Counted from the stretch's first letter, positions 23,863 to 36,372 are shown. The stretch: 64,000 nt of DNA from Gigantopelta aegis (GCF_016097555.1 NC_054704.1:49323622-49387621), one strand, 5' to 3'. Notes: generated from the sequence alone by a model not told the origin. A program made the numbers and translations.

Positions 23863-24030
23863 ATGCAGCATCCCATAGACAGAATAGAACACTTCAGCCT
23901 TTATTACATCAGTTGTAGAGCACTGGCTGGAATGAGAAATAGACCAATGGTACCACCGATGGGGATCAATCCTAAACTAACCACGCATCAGGTCAGTGCT
24001 TTACCACTGGGCCACATCCCATCCCTCTTG
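23863..24030 (-). repeat. SINE type A, head half (split by retrotransposon)
   Basis: Continuation of the 22456-22620 SINE, ending at the tRNA-like head whose minus strand reads GGCCCAGTGGTAAAGC. The last HMG-CoA synthase codons and stop are read inside this head. Confidence 0.8.
23901..23906 (-). terminator. Possible poly(A) signal AATAAA within SINE
   Basis: The minus strand reads AATAAA about 95 bases past the HMG-CoA synthase stop. Other SINE copies have CCTTTGATAT here rather than CCTTTATTAC, so the signal arose by mutation in this copy. Use as the real 3' end is inference. Confidence 0.35.
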
Positions 24031-27000
24031 TAAAATGAAGTATTTAATACGTACATCAGAAGCTTGTATTGATGCATCGTCACCTACAGGGTACACTCGT
24101 TCATACTTTCTCCTGTGCATGCTGTCCACCTCGGAAAGATACCAAGTACCCGGAAACAGAGTTTCAACTGGACCCACCGGGATGTATGGAGCTGCAAGAC
24201 AAACATCATAAACTTGAAATATACTGATGAAAAAAAATAAAGGAACACATGGTATTTAAGAGCAAAATTTTCTTTTCTTAATGTTTGTATAAAATACAGA
24301 GATGTAACGTGGGACTAGGACTACATGTCAGTAGGTAGTACTAAACAAATAACTTCCGGCTGGGTCAAAGTTCGAGGTGCACCCAACTTTTGATAGAGAA
24401 ATATACTGAAGGAAAAAAATAAGGGAATACATGGTATTTGAGAACAAAACTTTATTCACTACTGAAGTAGCTACGTCTGTATAAAATACAGAGATGTAAT
24501 ATAGCACTGAAAGTCAGTAACACAGTTAACTTTGTGACATTGTGGACAAGGGATTTAGTTACAGTCAATACTATTAGGCTCTTATTATTTATGTGTTCCC
24601 TTATTTATTTTTATTTATTTATTTTAAATTTACACTTTGTTTGTTTAACAACACCAATAGAGCACATTTACTTATTAATCATCAGCTATTGGATGTCAAA
24701 CATTTGGTAATATTTTTATAATTATTTTAAAAAAAAATATGTTTCCTCATTTCTTTCCATCAGTATATGTGACACATCTGACAACTAAATGGAAAGGAAT
24801 ATTTGCTTAATGACATATCTCAGCAGAATTTTGGGGTATGGTTATACGAACACTTGGTCATGAGTTATGGAAGTAGTCGGAGGAAATCAAGCTTTCTGCG
24901 AGTACTGCTAAAGCAATACATATCCCCTGTCGGGCTCAACACATTGTCATATATCATAACTTTAAGGATCATAACTCTGTGAAAAACAGCTAAACCGCTA
25001 TGAAACTTGATCTGTAACAGTACATTGTACAGCTATACACAAAATTTCAGCTCAATATCTTGAGGCATTCCAAACAAAATGTCCGGAATGTTGTTTCTCT
25101 GATATCTTTGTATCAAGGGCCATAACTCCATCAAAAATGGGTATCATCAGAAAAGTCAAATTTGATCTGTGACAGTACATGCTAAAGCTATGCACAAAAT
25201 TTCAGCTCAATATTTTGAGGCATTCCCCAAAAAAGGTCAGGAAAACTATATGCGAGACAGACAAATGGACAGACAGACAGACAGAGACTAAACCTACAGT
25301 CCTCTGCAGCATTGACAAAGTAACAATGCAGAAATAGCCTTAGCTGTCAGTGATCCCACTGGTGAAATGAACTTAATGGTTTTTTTTACCTAAGTGATGT
25401 GTCTGCTCTCGCAGTTTCATGGTCTTGTCAAAATCGACAGGATCAACTTTCATTCGGCCATCCAAGCGGGATTTCAAGTCGCTAAGGCTGGTGACGAGTT
25501 TGTGAATGCCTGAACTGGGTGACAAATCATCTGTCACACGAACAGAAAACATAGACGAGGCCAGGCCAGAACCGTATGAAAACAGGACGGCTCTCTTCCC
25601 AGCTATCTGTTCCACAGTGTGACTGAAATAATAAAGAGAAAAATTTCTTTTCAAATAAATTCCTTGTACAATTCTGACAACACTGTTAAATTATTATTAT
25701 TATTATTATTTTTTTTTTTTTAATTTATTTCCCCAGATCATTTTGGCAAAGTCAAGGTTGGGGTGCCTTGCCTCAATGCCGTACAGAATTTATATGCATA
25801 GAAAATATTCAAATATATTCAACATACGCACACATTTAAATAGATATATAAAATGTACACAGTTTGTTTAATTGTACAGTACATTAATTTTTTTTATAAA
25901 CTAAATCATGGATATTAAAATGCACTCAATATACACCCGTAAGCTATTTATTATGGTTATTTGTTCTGAGGACAGGCTAGTACAGAGAAAACAAGGTTGA
26001 AAAAAAAGAAGAAAAAAAATGTGGTTGTAGTATTACAAAGGTGGACAACGATGAGAAAAACAAAGGAAAAAAAGAAGAGAAAAGACAAAAAAAAAGAAGA
26101 GAGAGAAGATATTAGTTAGTTTGAAATATCGTGATTGTAACACTATCATAATAGAGATGGAGTAATGAGATTTAAAAATAGAGATAAAAAAACCCAAGAA
26201 TTATAATACAGGCTATGAAAACAAAAAACACGAAAATGTATGCTGAACAAATTTTTTTAATATCTTTATGAAAAGTGTATTAAAACAATTGATTCCAAGA
26301 GTTTAAAAAAGTATGTACACTAAGATAACTTTTTAAATACCCCCCCCCCCCCAAAAAAAAAGTCAGATAAAGTTCTTTAAATAACTAAAATGTCATTTCC
26401 AATTTATTTATTATATAAAAAATACTACTACTAGTTTACATAAAATACTAGTCATTTTAATTCGTGTTACATTTAAAAAAAAAAAAAAAGCTAAACATTT
26501 TAATTTTACCCGATGTATGGAGGACAAGTGGTTAAAACACAAACACATATAAAACATTATGTATGTTATGCAAAGTATTAAAAGTATCCATTTTAACAAT
26601 AGTACTCTAATACATAATTCGGGCAAAATACCTGAAGAAACTTAAGGTTACTTACTGGCTAATGAAGGAGGCCAAACCACCATATAAGGAAGGTGTGTAC
26701 ATGTTGCCAACTTGGTTGGCAAGCATAAGTGATGGTTTCGTTTTCTTCTCAAATATCGGTTTACTAGCGTTCACAAATGCCGTCTCCACAGACTTGTCAA
26801 AATATGATCCCTCTAACTTGACTTCTCTGCAAAATTAAAAAAAGAAAATCATTAAAATGTATTTTTATTGCAAAATATTTATTTTTTGTTTTTAAATAAT
26901 ACATGAAATAATTATATTTATGTTATAAATCACCACTGTAATTGATCTCATGGTTTAAGGGGTGCAACTGCTGGGAGTTATAAAATTTATCTCTCTACCT

Positions 27001-30000
27001 TTTTTAAAAATGTATTTTTCGAAAGACACACTTTGTTAAAAATATAAATACCATAAACAATCTTAGTCATTAATTGCAGTGATTTTGTGCAACTTTTGTA
27101 AAAAGTTTCAGTATTTTGTATGTTCACTGTAACCAATATTTTCAATCACAAAATTGTCATCACATGCATTTTGATTACTGTATAAATCCTGTTTGCAATA
27201 ACTGTCCAGGGCCCCGTTCCGCAAAGCGATCTTAGCCCTAAGATCACCTTAAGTGCAGAGCTACCTTATGCACTAAGGTGATCTTAGTGCTAAGATTGCT
27301 TCATGGAATGGTGCCCTGGTACACACAGCTTTTGACGATGGCTGACAAAATATAAAGATGTAATGTGTGTGCGGACACTATCAAGGACATGTTGATGGAT
27401 TTCCATACAAAATGGACACAATCTTGGTCATGAAAAATAAAGTTATGAGGCATCTATCAAGTTTAATCCCAATCCAGTCTACTTATAAATTGTAGTATAA
27501 CATGACAGCCCCCCCCCCCCCCCCCCCCCCAAAAGTACCTTGGGGTCCAGTGTCTGAACAGAACAGAGATAACTTTATTATTCTTAAGGTCACCATTTGG
27601 TGCCCTAAGACTTGTTTAAACTAATAAAAAAGGACAGAGGGCAGATGTAATGTATACGCACTATAATGTATATACACGTAAATGTGAAATACTTCAAATC
27701 TCTGAAGTGCAGTACATATATATTAAAAAACACATGTTATTGCAAAAGACCAAGAAAATACCTACTTGAATCCTTCAAGGCCAGCATATTTTCCACTGAA
27801 GTCTGGATTTGGATCATTCAGGAAATCATTGAGCATAAGTCGAGCAAGAGATTTCTGTACCAGCTTACAGTAAGGTGAATGAAAAAGAAATGCATCTACT
27901 GAATCCAGAGTGCTTGGTCCAGCTATAATAGAAAAAACAGGAAGAAATAATCTAAATGGTAATTATCTTGAGAATGAAATAAATGGCAACGGAAAGACAT
28001 GTTTGGTTAAATGGTCATGATCCTCATAACTGATGGAAACTAGCACATTCATTTTTAGCTCATCTGGTTTGTCCTCAGTTGCTTTATTATTTACAGAAGT
28101 TCAACACAGTGTTTTGGTGTAACAGTATGCGAAAACAATCACTAGAGGTTGGATACAGGACAAATGTGTCCTCTGAAATATATTTCATGTAACCAGATGT
28201 GAAGAAATTAACATGTCAAGCTAAAAACAAAGTTTAGTAAGAACTAACCTGCAATGTTGTAAGAAGTATAAGTACTTTAACACCCTTTAAGTAATAGATC
28301 TCTATTAGGCGTCTGATTGTAAAATGAACTTAAAAAAATAAACAAGTTTGTTATTAAAGTTAAAATGTGAAATAAAAGTTAAAAGAAGGGAAATAGGTAA
28401 GTTTGTTGTGAATGTTACAAGGGGAAAAGACAAGTTTGTTGTGAAAGATATCTAAGAAATAGACAAGTTTATTGTTTAAGTTACAAGGTAAATAGACAAG
28501 TTTACTGTTTAAGTTACAAGGTAAATAGACAAGTTTACTGTTTAAGTTACAAGGTAAATAGACAAGTTTACTGTTTAAGTTACAAGGTAAATAGACAAGC
28601 TTACTGTTTAAGTTACAAGGTAAATAGACAAGCTTACTGTTTAAGTTACAAGGTAAATAGACAAGCTTACTGTTTAAGTTACAAGGTAAATAGACAAGCT
28701 TACTGTTTAAGTTACAAGGTAAATAGACAAGTTTACTGTTTAAGTTACAAGGTAAATAGACAAGTTTACTGTTTAAGTTACAAGGTAAATAGACAAGTTT
28801 ACTGTTTAAGTTACAAGGTAAATAGACGTTTATTGTTTAAGTTACAAGGTAAATAGACAAGTTTACTGTTTAAGTTACAAGGTAAATAGACACGTTTATT
28901 GTTTAAGTTACCAGTTAGACCAGCTGTCCTTGCTTTTGCACTGTATATCTGAAAGCATTTGTCGAGTGAGTGCAGGTAACACTGGATCGACAGCTTCCCA
29001 TCCACCACAGGGTACTCAGATGCCATGTCTGGTTTGTAGAAGTCATACACATGCTGCATGTGAGTTCCTCTGATACCTGGAAACAAGTCAAATGTTTAAC
29101 AAAAGTACCGGTAAGGTACATGATATGCCCATCAAGAGTTTGATGGAAAACTGTATCTATTTTAATGAATATGTTACGGATTTGATTCAATTGTAATTAT
29201 GTGAATTTTTTGCAATGGGATGGATGAACAGTTTGTTTTGGACTAACCACCATCCCAAGTTGTTCCTACATGTGGTTTGATGGTCCAGTATGCATCTGTA
29301 TGCATGATATGATCTAGACAAGGATTTACTGTTATGTGCAGTAAACCATGAAAAGTAGGTCACAGTGAACCATCCAAAGTTGTTCTTACGTGTAATGTTG
29401 TTTGATGGTCCTGTATGCATCTGTATTCAAGATATAATCCGGACAAGGATTTACTATTATATGCAGTAGACCATGAAAAGTAAGTCACAGTGACCTAGTA
29501 ATAGTATGCGACACACTGCCATCCCAAGTTGTTCCTACATGTGAGGGATTGATGGTCCTGTATGCATCTGTATGCAAGATATGATACGGACAAGCATTTA
29601 CTGTTATGTGCAGTATACCGTGAAAACTAGGTCATACTCACTTAGTAATAGTATGCGACACACTGCCATCCCAAGTTGTTCCTATATGTGAGGTTTGATA
29701 GTCCTGTATGCATGAGTACGCAAGATATGGTCCGGACAAGAAAACGTTAACAGACGGATGCACGGACAACACCAAACCATAATATGACCCATAGATGGGC
29801 ATATAAAAATGGGATAAAAAGGATTTAAATCAATCTCCCCAAAACTCTAAAGATTATTCAGAAGTGTCAGTGAAGCTTTTAATACATGTAGTTCTTGATA
29901 CCAAGCAACTTTGTTGTGTTATTAGCTGTATGTTTCTAGCTTACTACCAATAAGTACCTATAAATGATTCTATGGACTCTCCCCACCACCCACCCCCCAT

Positions 30001-31658
30001 GTCCAGTGATACAATATTTTAAGTTACCTCTATCCAGGATAAGACTAGCATTTGGCCCAACAAGCATAGCCACTGCCCCTGCACCTCCAGTGCATCTTGC
30101 ATTCCCTGTAGCGTAGACAGCAATATCTCCAGCAACCACAACTGCATAGCGGCCTGCAAAAACCAACCAACAAACATCCTAGTTATCTATGCATGAGGTG
30201 TCTAGCATACATTAATTATCAAGAAAACATTTCACTACATTAATCAGTGGCGTAGGAAGGAAGGAAATGTTTTATTTAACGACGCACTCAACACATTTTA
30301 TTTACGGTTATATGGCGTCAGTGGTGTAGGAAGATGCCAAAAAGTGGGGCGGGGGGCGGGGCACACTTTTACACTATTATAAAGCAAATATAAAGCAAAA
30401 CATCTGAAAAGGGGGGGGGGGCAGACACATGCCACCTTGCTCCCCCCCTCTTCCTATGCCAGTGTTAATTTCAGACTTTGTGCTTAACAGTTTATTTGAT
30501 CATTGATTAAATTTGTGTTTTTAAACAATATGTATTCAATAAATGAAGTGTGCCTACATGTATATAAATGCCTCTCCATGTGATGACGTTACATATTGTA
30601 TAAAATTAAACAAATGATAAAACATAAAATAAATTTACAACAAAATAACAAAAGTGGAGATGGAGGGAGAATATCTACAATATCTGGTACACAATTATTT
30701 CCTCTTAATCTCAAAATGTTTCATCCAGTACTTTTAACAGTAGTCTGTTACAAAGAATACCAAAACAGGATACATGTATATTCAATGTCACAATAAACAG
30801 CTGTTACTAATACTACCAATGCTCGTAATCTATGGATTAATGCAAATACAGTGAAAACTCTCAAAATCGGACCCTCTGTAAACCGGTTCCCCCCCAAACC
30901 GGACATTTTTAACGGTTCATTTTTTAAAAATCAGTACATAACTTAACCTCTCTAAACCAGATACCCCTAGAAACTGGACATTTTATTTGGTCCCGAGGGT
31001 GTCCGGTTTAGAGGGGTTTCACTGTATATCATATGTAATTTGTATTATATAATGTTTCCCCTATATGTACTGGTTGTCTTTTATTTCTTTTGCAAACTAA
31101 AATATTTTATACTATATATAAATATACAAAAATAGCAGTAGGTGCCATCTGGTTCCTAGACGGAAATGTTAACATAGAGGGCTGTATTAAATATTCAGTA
31201 TATTATGACATACCATCCCAGGAACTCGATTCAATCCAGTTGATTGCATTAAAGAGAGCCGATGTACCACCATAACAGGCATTCGTTGTATCGATACCTT
31301 CAACGTTCGAGTTACCGCTGTTCTCAAAAAGCTGCATTAAAATAGTCTTCACACTTTTTGATTTATCTATCAATGTTTCTGTGCCCACTTCTAACCTCCC
31401 AATATCTGAGTACGAAATGCTGTTTTTGTCCATCAGTTTCTGCACAACCGTAAGACACAGCGTGCTGATGTCCTCGCGGTCTGTACAGAAACCCATCTTT
31501 GACTGGCCCAGTCCAATTGTGTACTTCCCCGTGGAGACACCATCAAACTGTTCCAGCTCAGTCTGGTCCACGTACTGTGATGGGAAGTACACCTCCATAG
31601 CAACAATCCCAACATCTTCAGGCCAACCCTGGTGATCTTTGGCTGAGAAACTAGGCAT
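24001..31658 (-). CDS. HMGCS1: Hydroxymethylglutaryl-CoA synthase (cytosolic type), 7 coding exons
   Basis: The enzyme condenses acetyl-CoA with acetoacetyl-CoA to HMG-CoA in the mevalonate pathway. Coding exons on the minus strand: 31214-31658 (ATG at 31658), 30028-30153, 28912-29076 (or ending 28921), 27766-27922, 26656-26826, 25390-25622, 24001-24191. All have AG/GT borders and matching phases, giving 495 (or 492) residues against about 520 for vertebrate HMGCS1. Catalytic residues are present: Glu94 in EVGTE, Cys128 in TTNACYGG, His at about 260 in FHSPYCKLV. The N-terminus [18 protein letters not shown] has no obvious mitochondrial leader. GSGL and THHL near the end are family hallmarks. 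The C-terminus is unusual: the final 15 or so codons and TAA run into a SINE head. A GTACGT near 24053 could instead splice to an unseen exon. The first exon is probably noncoding (35046). Confidence 0.95.
24212..24778. mobile_element. TIR element with internal duplication in HMGCS intron
   Basis: ATATACTGATGAAAAAAAAT near 24220 and its complement TTTCCATCAGTATATGT near 24760-24775 form the ends. A related unit starting ATATACTGAAGG repeats near 24400, with ACATGGTATTT and AAAATACAGAGATGTAA after each. A type C SINE tail (about 24640-24715, minus) is inserted inside. Confidence 0.5.
24950..25340. repeat. Two tandem about 165-bp intronic units plus (GACA)n
   Basis: ATCATAACTCT / CATAACTCC followed by GATCTGTRACAGTACAT and AAATTTCAGCTCAATAT occurs twice (about 24968 and 25135). 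A GACA/GACAGACA run follows at 25250-25285. Confidence 0.6.
25623..26655. other. HMGCS intron, low-complexity
   Basis: AT-rich with A-rich polypurine (about 26000-26120), a 13-base poly(C) near 26341 and poly(A) runs. No gene. Confidence 0.5.
27206..27319. repeat. Foldback MITE in HMGCS intron
   Basis: CCAGGGCCCCGTTCCGCAAA near the left and GGAATGGTGCCCTGG at the right pair as inverted ends. The inner arms GATCTTAG...AAGATCACCTTAAGTGC and GCACTAAGGTGATCTTAG pair almost fully, so about 110 bases can fold on themselves. Noncoding. Confidence 0.75.
27509..27530 (+). repeat. 22-base poly(C) in intron
   Basis: 22 consecutive C within the HMG-CoA synthase intron between the 27766-27922 and 26656-26826 exons. 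Confidence 0.9.
28440..28910. repeat. 33-bp minisatellite abutting an HMGCS splice donor
   Basis: About 14 units of 33 bp (TTTAAGTTACAAGGTAAATA core), with more degenerate units from about 28330. Units carry either GACAAGTTTAC or GACAAGCTTAC. The latter cluster in the middle, implying local amplification. One unit has a 2-base deletion. The last unit merges with the donor of exon 28912-29076: each unit read on the minus strand contains GTAACTTAAAC, the same sequence as the donor. Confidence 0.92.
29245..29745. repeat. Satellite-like repeat, about four units, in HMGCS intron
   Basis: Units of roughly 130-160 bp contain CATCCCAAGTTGTTCCTACA, GATGGTCCTGTATGCATCTG, GGACAAGGATTTACT and TGCAGTA-CCATGAAAA. 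They start near 29250, 29370, 29520 and 29665. The last unit ends in GGACAAGAAAACGTTAACAG. Confidence 0.8.
30244..30464. mobile_element. Poly(G) MITE with nested SINE tail, HMGCS intron
   Basis: CAGTGGCGTAGGAAG (30244), a minus-strand SINE tail (about 30262-30318) and CAGTGGTGTAGGAAGATGCC (30319) are followed by G-rich sequence. The complementary end is CTTCCTATGCCAGTG (30464). Confidence 0.6.
30849..31024. mobile_element. Tigger-like MITE, 176 bp, HMGCS intron
   Basis: Starts CAGTGAAAACTCTCAAAATC and ends with the complement of CAGTGAAACCCCTCTAAACC. TA flanks both sides. The interior AAACCGG/CCGGTTT motifs repeat. No ORF. Confidence 0.8.
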
Positions 31659-31684
31659 TCTTCTTAGTAGTTTGAAGATTTCAC

Positions 31685-34600
31685 CTAAAAGAGTAAACCA
31701 AAAACAAATATGAGCCATCACATAGAAAAACAAACAACTTGGTAATATATTGCAAATAACAGGTACCGTAGTAACACTAAAAAACTAAATCTCAGGTATT
31801 AGCACTTTATCCTATGGTAACAATAACTATATCTTGGTTTCTAACGTCATGCTAAGTGGTAGGTTTTTGCATGTGATAACTCATATTTTGTCTATAATTT
31901 TCTAATAAATCAGTCATAACTTTTAGGTTACCAGATTCATATTTAATTTTAACGTCTTTATGGGTTACCAGATATTACTAATTTCAATGCCTCTGGTAAG
32001 CAGAATTTGTATCTCAAACTGATTCTGCTATGTGTTATCAAGGGCAGATCCAGGATTTCGTGAGAGGTGGGTGGGTGAGGCACATGTAGAGAAATAATAC
32101 TTCCTGGTCAATATTTTTGCCAGCTAAGAAATATTTGGGTATGGCACTATGAAACTGAATACTGAATGCAACCACAGTTGATAGGGGTTATGGTTCAGGG
32201 ATAGGGTTAAAAAAAAATCATACAGTAATGATAAGAGTCATTAAGTTTGTCGAAAGGTCAAATTAAATTTTTTTTTTTTAAATCTGCCAAAAGATGTGGT
32301 TATGGTGCCATACCCATTTTACCCTCTGAACAACCTTTCGGTAAGTAATACATAATTTTTCACCAATACCAAATTCAAGGGTCCACTCATAAAGCCCACT
32401 GATTAAAACAAAACTTGAAAATGATAACTGTTCATTATGTGTGCTTCCAATATCTATAAAAAGGTTTAGAATTGCCGAAGGCAAAAGCTACATCTACCCA
32501 GTTCAGCAAGCCATTTTTCACTAATGTTTGTTACTATTTTGACTGTTTCCCGAAATGGTCAATCGGTTTAACTTAGTTTGACACCCAATAGCCGATGTAT
32601 TTTTTTTGCTGGGGTGTCGTTAAACATTCATTCATTCATTCATTCATTCATTCGGTTTAACTAGCCCGAGTACTCTGCCATTCGAGAACTAAACAGACAT
32701 TTAGACGGTTATTGTAATGTACAGGCAGAATGTGTTATTTACGGCGGGGAATATTTGTTATGACGTCAACCTCAGGAGGACTTATGATGTCAACGGGATG
32801 ACGTCACTAACTTTTGGTGTCGGCGGTTTGGAAAGAAAATAGAAAACAGCTGTTCTTACTGGCAGGGCCGTAAATCAATTCATATAAACACTGATTTTAT
32901 TAAGAAAAGGATACATTGTGCAGGCGAGACCTGAGAAAATTAATTATTATAGTTTATTTTTATTTCTCCGTAGACTGTTTTTATACTAGTCTACGAGTTA
33001 CTTTATAATTCTACTGCAGAGATATTAATCATTATAACCAATAAATGTAATTTAATTATAAACAGTGTGTTATTCTATCCACTCAGAATGATTGGTAAAC
33101 TGTGCTTGTGGGTGGGTAGGGTGGTTTGGCGGGGAGAGAAACCCACCACGCTACCTGTAGATATTTATAACCTCCCTCATACCCCCTAAACCGTCACAGT
33201 TATGATAGCTCTCACAGTTATGATAGCTCAGTCAGAAATTACTCTATAGTGAAAACACAAAATGGCTGACTACCTCAAGGTAGACTCTAGTACAACAAAA
33301 ATTCTAAGTTTGATGCTAAATACATTGATCATTTTTGAGTTTGCTGATAACAAATATTCCACTTATTCACTACTACTACACACATTACAGGAAGAAACCT
33401 GTCAGCTCCTACACATTCAACTGGAACATTCTTCCTGTAGTGTGTGTAAAATACTTGAGCAGGGTAAAATCTTAAAATATAGGCTTTACTGAATGTGCAA
33501 CATTAATAAAACACCATCCCATTTGGCAACATCATTTGTTGCTGCTGTACATGCTAGAACATCTGGGAAGGGATCAACGGTCACTATAATTGGTTGTGGT
33601 AATCCACTATGACAACAAAGTCCATCTTATTTTGTCTTTTCACCTTGTACTAGTGATACAGTCAGTAAAAAAAGGCTGGTCATTTTGAAGAATTTTAACA
33701 AAACCCGTCCTTATTTTTTTTTTTAATGGCAATAGATTTGTAAATGCTGTAAGCCAATTATTCCAGCCAGGGGATCACTATGTGAGTTTGTGTTATCATG
33801 TGACAAGGTTTATGAAATCACGTGAAATTTTTGAAATCACCAATTCTTGTTTTAAATGACAACATCCTAAATGTTGGTTCAGTTACTGCATCTTCAAAGC
33901 TAGTGCACGGGGCACATTAAGGCAATACTTTTCTTAACATGCACAGCGAGTTACTTCCCTCTATGTAGCAAATTTAAAATGGCATGGATATTTTTTAAGG
34001 TTGTCGTTGAAGATTTATTTTGTTAATAATGATGCAAGTACTTCAATCAGGATTTTGTGAGTACAGTAGGTTATACATATATTTGACTTGTGTGTCCATT
34101 TGTTGCACTATTTCGGTTCAGAAACAGTTGAAACATGGTGCCACAAGTTTTTAATACCAGCTATATTAAGGGAATTTAAGGAGATAAAACCACACTTACA
34201 CATATCTCTGGATTACTTCAAGAGTAAAAATTCTGATGGACAAGTTAAAAAATGCAACTACCAGTCCGACGGGCAATCTGTCTTTTTGATTTTGTTTGAC
34301 ATATGATGCTGATCACTTACCAGGTGTTCTTATTAATGTTTTGTCAATATATCTATATATATCATTTGAAGTGAAGACACTGTATATTATATTATTATTA
34401 ATAATATATTATTCTATAGACTGGTGGACTTGTGGGCTAGTAAATTTTAGTTGGTTCTGGTCTGGCAAGCTAGTGAAATATGTTCCATTTCTGCACCCCT
34501 GCAACTGTAATGCTGATAATTTAAATAAACCTCTGAACACCAGTTTACTTTCATTTGCTAGACCTGCTACCTAATGACAAATGCCATTAGGTACAAGGTC

Positions 34601-35045
34601 TAACATTGTTACTACTATATAAATTATAATTATGCTAGGTGATTGACATGTCTTGTTTTTCATTTTGTGCAGTTTGATATTATTGTTCATGTCTGTATGA
34701 GTCACATACAGAAATAAATGATTGATTGATGAATGATATTGTTCCCCATGAGCAAAATCAAGGCAATCAATCTCCTGAAATGGTGCTAGGCGAGCAATCA
34801 CATGAAGTAGTTTCAAATAAAATGCATTAAAGATTGTAATGCAAGGTGATCAATTTGTCACTATCCTAAAACTTTCCAGATCACTCCCTCTCATCTCCAC
34901 ACTCGCCTTTACTCAAAATTACTGGTGAAGATTGAAACACCGCAACCAAATTAAATGAAACATAACTAATACAATGACAGTTCTTTCAATTAAACATAAA
35001 CTTAAAGACTGATTAAACATTATTATAGCTAGTTTATATACTTAC
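31685..35045 (-). other. Predicted first intron of HMGCS
   Basis: Bounded by a GTAAGT donor at 35045 and a TTTTAG acceptor ending 31685. It holds a type C SINE tail with (ATTC)n (about 32575-32655, plus) and AT-rich sequence. The 60-90-codon ORFs at 33262, 34088, 34296 and 34571 show no recognisable domain. Confidence 0.5.
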
Positions 35046-35170
35046 GACAACCATAAAAACTTTAAAACATACAAAATGTTTGTAAAAACACTCTGAGATC
35101 ATCAGCTGTCTGCTAACATCAAAACACCGGAAGTACACGTGCTTTGGCTTTGCGAGCTAACAGCCAATTG
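35046..35170 (-). promoter_or_regulatory. Candidate HMGCS promoter and noncoding exon 1
   Basis: On the minus strand, in order toward the gene: ATTGG (inverted CCAAT, 35168-35164), an E-box CACGTG (35141-35136), and an ETS-type ACTTCCGGT (35134-35126). No TATA box is present. A strong donor GGTTGTC|GTAAGT follows at 35046. The spacing fits a TATA-less housekeeping promoter with a short noncoding exon spliced to the ATG exon. No clear sterol-response element was seen. All inference from motifs. Confidence 0.45.
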
Positions 35171-36204
35171 AAAGGTTTCTTACTAATATAACTGCAATCG
35201 GCTCACGTTATCGTGCGATGGCCAAGCACCAATGAAGGACCCCGACAACCTGTTATCGCACATGATTACGAATGGTTCGAAGTGTCGGCCTGGCGACCAT
35301 GAGCAGCAGGGTTAAACATTGGTCACGCCATAGCGACGATATGACAAATCAAGTAAACTGTATGGACCCTTCAGACTGCTCATGAAAGTTATGTGCAATG
35401 AAACTTGAACACTGCGTTGTCAAAATGTTTTTTTCTTTCTGGCAAAATGGGGTCACAGCGACTCAGCCTCTAGCACTGGAGTGGGGTAGGGGGATCTATA
35501 TTTTTTAAATCTTTATTTATTTAGAGTCGGGAGGGGCGTTTTCGTTTCGGTTCCCTTCAGTTTGAAACACGCACACTCATAAAAATAAAAATTATACATG
35601 GGCCACATATCATGGGTGAACCAGTTTCGGTGAGCATAAGTATTCGGCTCTAAACTATCTCAATATTTATAAACAGACCGTTTTATTCTAATACATTTTT
35701 AGTAGTATTTCCACGCTTCAAATAAGCAGTAAACTGGCCGTTATGTAGCAATTTTCACCGCACGTGAGTCAAACACTAGTTAGGAGTACATAATCATAGG
35801 TCGAGTGCGTAGGGTCGATGCTCCGCACCATGGAACGTACAGGCAGGGTGGAGATGGGCAGTAAACTAATTTAGATCTGGTTATAGTTGGTCAAGTCCCT
35901 TCCTTCGGTAATCGTTTGATTTGGGGGTGTATAATCGGTTCGAGTTCATAGTGTCGCTACCCCGCCTCAGAGGAATGCCAGCTGGTTGGGAGTTTGACCC
36001 ATGTCTCTGTTTTATGACTGCCGGTTTTTGACAGGAGCCCATTATTATTAGCGTCACCCCCCCCCCCCCCCCCCCCCCCCCGCCAACCGGCCGTCTGTCA
36101 TCCGATTTGGAGTGCATATCGTGGTCGAGTGCTTAGGGTGGCTGCTCCGCCTCGGGCAACTGTTGGCGTGGGGGTGGTGGTGGTGGACTGCATTAGAGTT
36201 TAGG
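35171..36204. other. Upstream of HMGCS, no gene seen
   Basis: A second CCAAT near 35230. A 25-base poly(C) at 36057-36081 lies within SINE-like debris (about 35880-36130). Confidence 0.4.
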
Positions 36205-36372
36205 TGCACCATCCCACAGACAGGGTAATACATACCACGGCCTTTGATATAGGGCCTACCAGTCTTGGTGCACTGGCACCGGCCTCGGTGGCGTCGTGGT
36301 TAGGCCATCGGTCTACAGGCTGGTAGGTACTGGGTTCGGATCCCAGTCGAGGCATGGGCTTTTTAATCCAAA
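36205..36372. repeat. SINE fragments (type A body inverted, type B head forward)
   Basis: 36205-36272 is a piece of the inverted body (CACCATCCCACAGACAGGGT, TACCACGGCCTTTGATAT). 36273-36372 is the type B head in plus orientation (GGCCTCGGTGGCGTCGTGGT, then GGTTCGGATCCCAG). Confidence 0.8.

Noticed and set aside
28440..28910. Regularly spaced repeats suggestive of a CRISPR array
   Set aside because: Units are contiguous 33-bp tandem copies with no unique spacers, in an animal intron; a minisatellite.
33262..34306. Small plus-strand ORFs in the predicted first HMGCS intron
   Set aside because: No domain, no splice-consistent partners; AT-rich chance frames cannot be excluded.
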